64,000 nt of DNA from Apteryx mantelli (lineage: Eukaryota > Chordata > Aves > Apterygiformes > Apterygidae): the NCBI RefSeq assembly GCF_036417845.1, contig NC_089984.1, positions 30,415,447 to 30,479,446 on the forward strand, in the 5' to 3' direction. Under the pieces are notes generated by a model. The model worked only from the letters and a program-made list of their open reading frames with translations. It searched no databases and had not been told where the DNA came from. Shown here piece after piece: positions 54,681 to 64,000 of this stretch. The position numbers were made by a program, and so were the translations under genes. The number at the start of each line of letters is the position of its first letter. Position 1 is the stretch's first letter.

Positions 54681-56292
54681 CGGTGTTAGAAATCATTGCA
54701 CTTTTGGGTGTCATGTGTGTTGTGCTCACTCTCCTAGAGGAAATCTGTATTATTTTTTAGTTTTAATCTTGATTAAAGAGCAACAGTTGTGATTGTCACA
54801 GCATTTGTTAGTGTATTTACCTACTATTTGCCTGTCATAAAAATCAAACAGAAGGCAAATAGATTGGCTGTAAAAAATACGTTCCTCCCTCCCCCAGCAT
54901 TCTCTGCTCGTCTCCCAGTTACTATAAGCAAGGTTTACAAAATGCATCTTATGCCACATCCTAAAGGTCACCAAATTTAGGCTTTGGCAGGCAGCCTAAG
55001 GGAACGCATTCCAGAGCTGAGAGCTCTCTACCACGAATTCCCTGCAACACACCCAGGAGGTCACCGGCAGGAACAGGGAGATGGGGCATGCCAGCCAAGC
55101 GTGGCTTCCACAGCAGGGCATGCAGGGAGATGAAGCTTCTAAAATAGCCCAGGCCCAGGCCACTAAGGGTTTAAAAGTAATTACCAGCTATTTAAACCAT
55201 GCCCAAAGGCAAGTGGATGACAGCACAGGGCGCAGAACTAAATGGCCTGCAAGCATCAACCTGTTCCACTTCAAAGGCAGGGCAGCTACACACAGCAGGG
55301 ACTGCAGTGGGTCTAGGTGGAGGAGAAGAACATCGGGAGAGCTGGAACGGCCATGCGAAAGAAGGGTGACAGACTGCAGGCCAGTGGATGAGAGAAAGCA
55401 GTCAGAGATGCACAGCACGGTGAAGGGTCTAGTACGACCCCAACACTGCAAACTACAGAAAGGGCTTGTGTCCCCAAAGGGTAGAAAACTGTCTAGCCCA
55501 TGAAGTTTTCAAGACAGCTTGGATCATGACTGCCTCGGTCTTACGTGGAGCTATTTTAAAGCTACTACCTTTGATCTGTGGATTCAGACCCAAAAGACAC
55601 AACACACTCAAGGCCCCTAAATGGCAAATAAAATAGCACTGAAAAAACCTGTTGAGCAGCTGGTATTATCTCATGCACAGGAAACTAGGAAAGCCAACTC
55701 ACAGAGGTCTGGATCTACATCTTCCAGCTGAGAGCAGTCTGAATCCAGGCTAGCCACCATTTTGAAGGGCTACACTGTTCTGTTTATCTAGCCAGATACA
55801 TCTTAAGATTTTAAGATCTACACCCACAGTCAAAGCCAAGACTTTTCATTATGTTAGCCTCCTCTTCCCACTTCATCTTGTTTGCATCACCTCCATACCA
55901 CATTAAACAGAGATGCTGGCACAGGTATTAGGGTAGGACTAGTTCCACTAGTCCACGCAAACATCTGGTAGTTCAGCAAATATTTCCAACAAAGATTCCT
56001 AAAAACCAGATGGCAGAAGAACTTTAGCGGGTTACCTTTAATAACATCCTTTCTAAAATGAGGAATGAGTGAAGCAGTTTGAGCTTCTGTGTGATGAAGC
56101 TCTCCTCCTCTACTGCAAGAGAAGCTACACAGCATCATCCTGTGTGTGCTGGGATTGGAAATGCTGAGATTTGAGGAAATCACAGAAATCTGAGTTTTCA
56201 TAGTTAAACAAGAAAGGCTTTAATTATTGTAATCTTCCAGCCATATTTTGTTGTAGCTGTGATGAACAGAGTTCACAGGCAGGATGACGTTT

Positions 56293-56426
56293 GTAGACAG
56301 AGGCAATATCTTTTATTAGACCAACTGGTATGGCTGGAAAAAACAGACAAGCTCTTGGGCACACAAGCTTGTCTAAGTTTTCAAACTCTATCAGTTGCTC
56401 TAATAAAAGATATTACCTCTACCTAC
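56293..56426. mobile_element. Foldback (MITE-like) element
   Basis: Arms at 56293-56327 and 56392-56426 are inverted copies of each other, 31 of 35 positions matching, each containing 'aatatcttttattaga'. A second nested inverted pair of 8 bp (gacaagct / agcttgtc, 56346-56353 and 56366-56373) lies near the centre. The arms resemble a dispersed 'caatatcttttattagaccaac' repeat that I recall from reptile genomes. No coding capacity, consistent with a non-autonomous DNA element. Confidence 0.65.
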
Positions 56427-58239
56427 AAGCTTTGCCCTTATTTATTTATTAAAATTTCTTTGTCTTAATGTTTATATAGCATAAAATAAAAAATTCTAAT
56501 GATGCAGTTTTGTATTCTGCGAACTCAGAGGCACTCCTTCAGTTCAGCAGGCTCTACTGGCGCTCTGACAGTAGCTTACTGCCCTGAAATAAAACAGTAA
56601 CAACTTGCAAAGATATTGTGATGCATGCTGCCCACCCAAAAACCTGGCTCACACAAGAAGTCTCACTGACTTCGATGAAACTGTTCTGATACCTCAAAGG
56701 TGTAAAATTCAGCCTACCTGCATGAGTAAGAGACACGGGACCTGATCCCTGAATATAACTGTTCCAATTCATAGTGGTGCCAAAGACAGAGAAAACTAAG
56801 ATGGGCTGAATCACTCCAAACATGTGTAAGCCACTGGATTAAACATCTAACGGAGCCGGCAGCCAGCTACTCAGGATTCTCAACTCCAAGCAACTGAAAT
56901 ATGATGCATCTTTTTCTTTAGTTACAAATCTATTTTTGAAATCAATAATCTGTAAATAGCTTCACATAAAAATAGAAACCTTTACATAGATAAAGCATGT
57001 CAGAACATCTCCCTGTAATTTATTGCAAACATGCTCCTTGCTAATGCTGTCTTAATTAAGCATCTGATAGCATTTATGGCACAGGGTTCATTTTGAAAAA
57101 GTATTTTAAAGCTCAGCTGTGAAGCTTTGATCAGAGCTACTGTTCAGCACACAACCTTTTCTCCAAAAGAAAGGTTCATGGAGTTTTATTAATTATTTTT
57201 CTTATCTCCTTTTGCCAACAGATAGTTAGAAATTTCTGCACCTGATAATACTTAATGTGTTCAGTTTAAATGCACAGTCTGCATTTTTTTTCTGAGTTTG
57301 TTTTTAACACTTTGATGATGCAATGCCAAATCAGAGAGACACACACTAAAACGTAGATAAACAACAGCAATGACAATCCCACTTTTTCCAGGATATTCTC
57401 CGAGAGCTTATATAGCAGAAAACAAAAGCATTGCTAACCAATCCCAAGGTTGTAACACTCGAGCTAATTTGCCATGCACTACATCTGCCTGCTTCTCACA
57501 CATTCTGTTTCAAAAATCCTTAATATCTTGTCAGTACGACCCACACACATACGTGCACATTGGCAAAGCGGACCGAGCCAGGAATCATCACACCTAACAT
57601 TAGCCATTTAAAATCTCCGCATCTAGTCTGAGCCTGTGGATGTACAGTCAGCCATGTCTCCTGGCGCCCCTGCCAAGCCAGAGCAGTCCCTGGCTCCCCA
57701 CTGCAAAGCTGCTCCTTCTCAAGTGGCTTTGTGGGATCTCAGGGACTGAGGACTGATCCAAGTTAAAACAACCCCAAGAAAGGAAAAAAAGGGGGAGCAG
57801 GACTGGAGCTGGCTTGTTCAAACTCAGATCGTTTTCCTGGTCCAGGTCATGGCATGGCCTCACAAACGCTTCCAATGGGCAGGGCAGAGGGAAGGAAAAA
57901 CAGTCCTTGCTGCTGCGGAGAGGCCTGTCCGTGTAACTGTGGCTAAGAAAAGTGAGTGACTCACTTTCTAGGAGCGTCTCTCCCTCTCCGCTAAACGTGG
58001 AAGGAGCTTGCATCTAAGACAAGTTTAGGCTAGACACTTAAAGACAGCTGACATCAGAGGAGGTGAACCCTGCTCAGGTTAGCATCATATCCTCCAGTTT
58101 TCTGGAGCATCTGACATCTTGGGATGGACTGCAGAAAGTGGCCAGGATTGTGCACTCCCCCTAAATAGCATCTCCTACTGCCAGCGTGGGAGACAGACCG
58201 CAGGGCTTGGCAGACCACTGGCCTCATCCAGCAGGACAG

Positions 58240-58420
58240 GTCTTACGTCTGCGATCCCAAAGCACTTCACAAATTCTCATTCCCGTAATACACTTGCGGC
58301 AGCAAGACGTGCTTTCCCCATTTCATCAGCTGACAACAGCAGGGCGCAAAGAAGGTAATGACACAGACCAAGTGGGAACCAAATGCAGAAGTCCTAATTC
58401 CCCAAGCCCTGCACTAATAA
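58240..58420 (-). mobile_element. MIR-type SINE relic
   Basis: 'gatcccaaagcacttcacaaa' then 'cccatttcatcagctgacaac' then 'agaaggtaatgacacagacca' and 'gaagtcctaattccccaagcc' follow a minus-oriented MIR-like SINE from tail to head. Diverged but with all blocks in order. Confidence 0.6.
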
Positions 58421-58919
58421 CTAGTCTGAGTTCCTATCACTCGCAGTGTGATCACAAACAAAGCAAAGATACTTCACATACTCCTTACGCAGTATTTTAA
58501 CATGTATTCAGATTTCAACATTGAGCATTGACTGTCAGACAGAGGTCAGCTAAAAAGTATATTAAATGTTATGCATAACATTGTTAGCTTCATAAATATA
58601 AGCATGTTTTGATATATATGCCCTGCTTAAAACTGCACAGAAGGAATAATATTTAGACTGACACACCCTTAGCAAGCTCAAATCTCTACACATCTTTAGA
58701 AATGCCCAACTGTGCTCCCTTTTCAAACTCTGCACTGACCCCTTGCTCTCCTGTGTTTCACCCACATTCCCAGCCTATCCACTCGTTTGCTGTGCAATCA
58801 TTTCAGTCTCCTCTCCGACACTGCCACGCAGGCACTGCGCTTGAACTCACCCGCTCTGCCCACGCGGAAGCTCTCCTTCAGAGGCCTCTGCTGTTCTAGT
58901 TGCAATGAATCTGTCCAGC

Positions 58920-58990
58920 ATAAACACCAACTGCTATTCCCCTTCCCCTAATTTGCCTCCCTTTTGATTGTTAGCTCCTTGCAGCAAGTC
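58920..58990 (+). mobile_element. Possible SINE tail relic
   Basis: 'gattgttagctccttgcagca' resembles the reptilian SINE tail 'gactgtaagctccttggggca'. The rest of the element is not recognisable. Confidence 0.35.
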
Positions 58991-61900
58991 CTTTTTTGTG
59001 CAAATTCACATTTCATTCAAAAGGTGACTAATCTCAGTTAGGGACTAGCTGAGCAGACGGAGGCCCAACTAGCAGCGTTTGGGAGAGAATAACCCTCAAG
59101 CACCCCTCAAATTCAAACTCAAGTGTGTCACAAACACACTCAAGGGATGTGGCAAACTACAAAGACAAGACATTTCGGGGCTGCTAGAAGGCAAGGTAAC
59201 ACGGAATTTCTAGAACTAAAAATACCAACTACGGAGACAAAAAAATGGTAAGTGGCATTACTGAAACCCACCCAGGGGAACTATTCATGTGAGCTGAACA
59301 CTGAAATCTTTACTCACACCCTGCTTAGGAAGAACAATGCGGACAAGATGGGTGGGGAACTCTCTAGTGTTTTGAAGTTCCGGATAACTCAGAACTGCCC
59401 GGTCCCAGATGCACGCACAAGTCAGTCTGATCACAGCACCCAGGAGGATCATCAAAACAAACCAGAGAACAGGATAAACTACTCCTTCAGCTCCTACTAG
59501 AACAATGTGGAAAAGAAAAAAAGTGTTGTGACAAACCAGCTTGTGAAATTGGGTGGCAGTCCCACTTTTGGAGAGCTAACGACAATAAACAGAGATTTCT
59601 GAAGTATGATAGAACAAGAGAAATTCCAGCAATGGAGCAGAGACATTAGTGAACAGAGAGAGAGTATAATGCACCAGGGGTAGAATTCTTCAAGAAATAT
59701 TTCTAGTTTGTATTTAAAAATGAGGATGATAACAGGTTAATCACTTGATGATAACAAAGTACTTCCCATTCAATTTGCAACCAGTGAGAATGCTAAACAA
59801 TACACATCAGAGACGAACATTTTTAACCAGCCAGTCTGATAATGTCTCCCCAGGAACCCTAAAATAATCAGCTGGATAGATTTCAGGCTACATCAAGTTT
59901 ACCTGATGGCAAAAGCTAGATAATGTACTGCAAAAGATGACACTGGATTTAATTAATGAAAAATTAGAAGACAGAAATATAATAAATTTTGGTCACTCTA
60001 TCAGGAACATTATGTGTGACTAGTCCATGTCTGCAAAATATTGAAGACTGAAAATTATGTGCGCCTACGCATGACAAGGGCTCTAAAGCAGTAAATTTCT
60101 GACTTGTTCCAAGCTGTATGGATTGCTTGGATGAAGAATGACTTTCCAATTTTATTCTAAATTGCATCTTTACACAACTGTTAGTTCACATGGTTCCTTC
60201 CCTTTCCTCCACAACTCTGGGGTGACAATTCAAACCACTTTGTGCTTTACTGACAATATTATTGCTTAGTAGCCAATGGCAAATTGTTTCCAAAAGCTGT
60301 TTTCAATTACTGATGCTTTTGGAAAATTAGTATGTCCAGGACTTGACACGGATATAGCCAGTCCTCTGGCAGCACTGGAAAGCCCACAGTTTCCAAATAT
60401 CAGCAATGAAGTTTGTAAATTATCTAAACCAGAAAACTGACATTTTTTGCTCTTGGTGCCTAAAGTTAAGTTCCTTATTTGAAATCACTCCCTTTCCGGG
60501 TGGCTGCATCTTTGACTACATGGCTTCAGGTTCGTGATGGCAGCAAGCACAAAATAAGCTCTTCCTACTAGAATACTAAACTACTTCCAAGAGCCAATTG
60601 CAAGTATACTCTCAGCTCACGATGATTCACAACTGGAGCTGGCTTTAAGCACGACAGTTCCACATAACCACTACACAGTATAGGTAGAGATCTGCTATTA
60701 GGAACCTGTTAACATTAACTAGAGATACATGTATTGCAAACCCAACATACGCCTTCTGCAGTTTTTACTAAGACATCAGACTAGGTTCGTAACACTGTAC
60801 TTGCTCCATGGATAGTACTGAGCCTCCCATCCACTGGCTTGCCATTTCAGACGCTGGCTTTACTTCAGAGTCTGTGGTTTGGGTCCGGTCTCAGGAAGGG
60901 GATATCGGTTTTCCTCGCACACCACCACAGTGCTGACATCAGCAAAGCTGCTTTTCTCAAGAGCGTGCTTTTAGTGGAATAGATAAAGCATTTCCGGTCA
61001 TACATTTACTTGACTATATTCTGACTGATAGACAACAGTATTTCACGAGTCGCTTCTGGAAGGATAAGGCACAAGGTGGAAGAATGCCACTCATGAAGCT
61101 TATTATAGGATTTGATTTAATTTCGAGCTGAATTTTATTTCTGTCATGCAGCCAGATGCTAAAGTAATGGCTGTATAACAGATACATTATAAAATATATT
61201 TAACAAAACCCTGTTTATTTTACATGGATATTTTTCTCAGACTGTTTCTACTGAAAATAATATCCACAGAGTGGCTGCTTGTATTCCACCATGCCTAGAG
61301 CTCTAGCAACAGTGTGGGACCCAAATGCATTAGATGTGCTAAAAAACACAGAACAAATAAATTAGAAATTCTTTATGGCGACTACCTATTTCTGTCCAAG
61401 GAGTGCTGTTTATTCAGGAACTCCAAGGGGCACTAGTTATTTAAAATATTTTAATTATTTTAAATATAATGATTTAATTATCATCAGCTTTATGGATGGA
61501 TAAAAAGGAGTTTGGAAAAAACTATGAACGCCACACTGCAACTCAGCATGCAGCAACCCCCAAATTTGATCCTCTGAGTACCATGACACCATGCATTATG
61601 CTTATTTATCTGTAATTGTCTTTGCTACCTTGAAATAGGAACCACAAGTTCTCCAAAAGGTTAATTAACTTATTTTCTAGCTTCTATACAGCTTGTGCTT
61701 CGCAAGATCTCCTGCAGAACGATCATTTTTGTTAGGTCCTTTCCGACATACTGCTTCTTACACAAACGGCTGACTAGAGGTAATGTTGGTTCTCCTCTTC
61801 TTTCAGCGTTGCGTGCCCAGTATTGTCACGCTGCTAGAAACAAAGGCGGCAGACCGCACTTAAGGGATGTGAGACTTGATCCAGAAGAGCGCGAGCTATG

Positions 61901-62877
61901 CCACAGAGAATAATTAGCTAACATGAGCTCTCAAAGAAATGCTATGACTGCAGGTCAAATATGATCCTTGGATATACAAGGCTATCAAGCAGGACTCTCT
62001 GTGCCTATCTGTCACTGCTATAAATTCTGCCGGAATAGTGTCTCCAGCCAGCTGTCCCCATTCAAGAACAGTACTGATTATACTGAGGAAGGAATAAAGC
62101 TATGACAAGGAGTAAGACTAGAGTGGAAGACTGCCAATTCACAGAGAGACGCTCTGCAGGTGATCTGGAAGCATTTACACACAAGAAAGAAGCGTGACAG
62201 TGGAGGGCTCTTCAGTCTAGCAATGACAGAGCAAGTGCCCATGACTGGAAATTAAACAGAGACAAAAAATATTAACAGCAAGGATAATTATGAAACAACT
62301 TACCAAGAGATAAAGTAGTTTCTCCACCACCCGAGGCCTCTAAATGAAGGGAGGAGGGGTATTTAAATCAGCCTTTTCTCACAGAGACAAAAATTAACAC
62401 AGAAAAGTCAAACAGCCTGAGCTAAACAGAAGATAAGTCAAGCTGAGTATCATCCTGGTTCCTCCTCACCTTATAAATCAACATATCTGTGAATAAGAGC
62501 CTGAAGCAACCAATATTGGAGAGAAAGCTCTAAAGACATCAATAGAAGGTGAACGGACAGAGGCTCTTCTGAGGGAGCCCCAGTGCAAACTGTGTGCTCT
62601 AATGGCCCCAGGAAACTCACTTCGTTAAGAAAAGGTCTTCCACAGGAAAAGAGCACGGCAGTCTGCAGCAATCTCTGCTGCAGATGTTCCCAAATTGTGG
62701 TCCATTTGAGAGCCTGCCAACAGCAAGTTGGACCTGGATAATAAGATAATGTTCTCACTGCTTTTTGTTTCCAGCTGTTAAATTCCAGCTGTGAAACCCA
62801 AAAGATAATTCAACTATTTCACTGATACTGTTTTTCCTGTAAGCAATTGCTCTAACTGCACAGGGATGTTAGACGAT

Positions 62878-62937
62878 TAGAGATGAAGATCTGATCTTCA
62901 GAGATGAAGATCAGACTAGAGATGAATCTGATCTCTC
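62878..62937. repeat. Local direct and inverted repeats of an AGATGAAGATC unit
   Basis: The unit 'agagatgaa' occurs three times within 60 bp. 'tgaagatc' is followed after one base by its inverse 'gatcttca', and 'gatcaga'/'tctgatc' form a further inverted pair. The segment can form alternative short hairpins and looks like local slippage or duplication. Confidence 0.75.
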
Positions 62938-63289
62938 TGCTATGATATAGTCCATCCTAAAGAAAATATTTAAGAATCCCCATGAATTTGCTTTAGCTGA
63001 AAACTGAGAAGTAACCTTTGATGCAAACGTCCACCATATTGGGACTTTAATGTTTGACTGGAATCTGCAGATACTAATATCACTGCTACAAAGATGTAGC
63101 ACAACAGAGCGCTGCTGAGTGGCAGATTAACATAAATAGCGCAAAAAGCAGAAATGTCAGCATGGAAGAAAACACATTATCCTTTCTTTTCTGACTTGCA
63201 AAATTCAAACTTTTCTATTTCACCTCAGTTTTTTCATGTCAAATCTGTCCTGAAGCATCTTTACGTATTGATTCTTTTGTCTTTGTTTT

Positions 63290-63313
63290 GGGGGGGGAGG
63301 GGAGAGAGGGAGG
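63290..63313. repeat. G-rich tract
   Basis: A run of eight G is followed by further G blocks split by single A residues (ggaggggagagagggagg). Purine-only on the plus strand. Confidence 0.85.
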
Positions 63314-64000
63314 ACAACAAATAAACTTGCCAACAAGACTAGACAAAATTACCCTTGGCTACTCATGAGTCAGTGCTCACCCTTCTCAAAGGACACTGCT
63401 GTCTTCTTCTGTCCCCTTAAGCTTGTTACCCCTAAGTACAATCTTGGTATTCAAATGTGTGCAAGGATCTGTTACCAGCTCAGTAAGGCTAAACACCTCC
63501 GTGGGAGCTGCAGTTCCAAAAGAGAGAGAACAAGATGAGACGTGCCATCCCCAGAGAGAAAGAAAGCTGGAAAGCCCCCATTGCACATACCGATTTCAAC
63601 CAAGGAACAACTGCCTAACCTGCTATTAAGGGTTACACAACAGTAGTTCTTTTGGCACCAGATCATGGTATTTCCAAACAACGACCCTTTTCATTAGATT
63701 CGACTGTGTTTCAGGAAGCAAATAAAGACTTAACGGGCCTTTCCAGAAGTGGGGTGGTAACCGACAAACTATTTGAGATGCACAACTCAGATCTGTAGCA
63801 CAGTCATTCTGAAAGCATGCAACTGGGTCAACTTGGATAATACAAACAGTCAAAAGCCCTCTTTATCTTCCAGACACTGAAGGTGAGGGAGGACAACATT
63901 TTTATTGGATTTTTTTTTACTGACAGTGCTTACTGGAAAAAAAATCTTGTCTCTGAAGAACATGGTTCCTGCTTCATTAATATTTTATATAAAAAGCAAA

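Noticed and set aside
55140..55230. Possible LINE fragment similar to the 20870 segment
   Set aside because: Resemblance is vague ('ggtttaaaagtaatta…cagcacagggcgcag') and unsupported by flanking signature.
58119..58500. Pair of overlapping plus-strand frames of 79 and 104 codons
   Set aside because: They overlap the MIR-like element at 58240-58420 and have no conserved content.

Overview
The window is vertebrate nuclear DNA, almost certainly from a sauropsid (reptile or bird lineage). It shows large GT-AG introns, a strongly conserved animal gene, a CR1-type LINE tail, and many decayed MIR/tRNA-type SINE relics. Those relics carry 'caaagcactttaca…gaaactgaggcacagag…' cores and 'tagactgtaagctctt…' tails of the kind common in crocodilians and turtles. 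A crocodilian or turtle is my best guess, but the species cannot be fixed from sequence alone. I found no operons, phage, CRISPR arrays or novel enzyme system.

One protein-coding gene is certain: NT5C2 (cytosolic purine 5'-nucleotidase, cN-II), on the minus strand. All 17 coding exons can be placed between 53349 (ATG) and 11416 (stop). The lengths sum to 1719 nt, an unbroken 572-residue protein with every exon phase matching. It keeps all HAD-phosphatase motifs at the same residue numbers as my recollection of the 561-residue human protein. The extra 11 residues lie in the C-terminal acidic tail, which here carries 19 consecutive Glu. The 3'UTR runs from 11415 to about 9895 and ends at an AATAAA. 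A 5'UTR exon boundary sits 20 nt before the ATG, so the promoter and first non-coding exon lie further right, probably outside the window.

Layout: 1-~6680 is non-coding and mostly GC-rich, with AT-rich patches, ending at a plausible plus-strand polyA signal. By position (tail to tail with NT5C2) it is probably the 3'UTR of CNNM2, but this is inferred from synteny. About 6680-9895 is GC-rich intergenic DNA between the two convergent 3' ends, with a CpG-dense patch near 8150-8560. 9895-53369 is NT5C2 with two long introns (about 17.2 kb and 11.5 kb). 53370-64000 is the upstream 5'UTR intron. Introns hold mainly old retroelement relics, simple repeats and one foldback element at 56293-56426. Most ORFs over 60 codons outside the NT5C2 exons look like chance readings.
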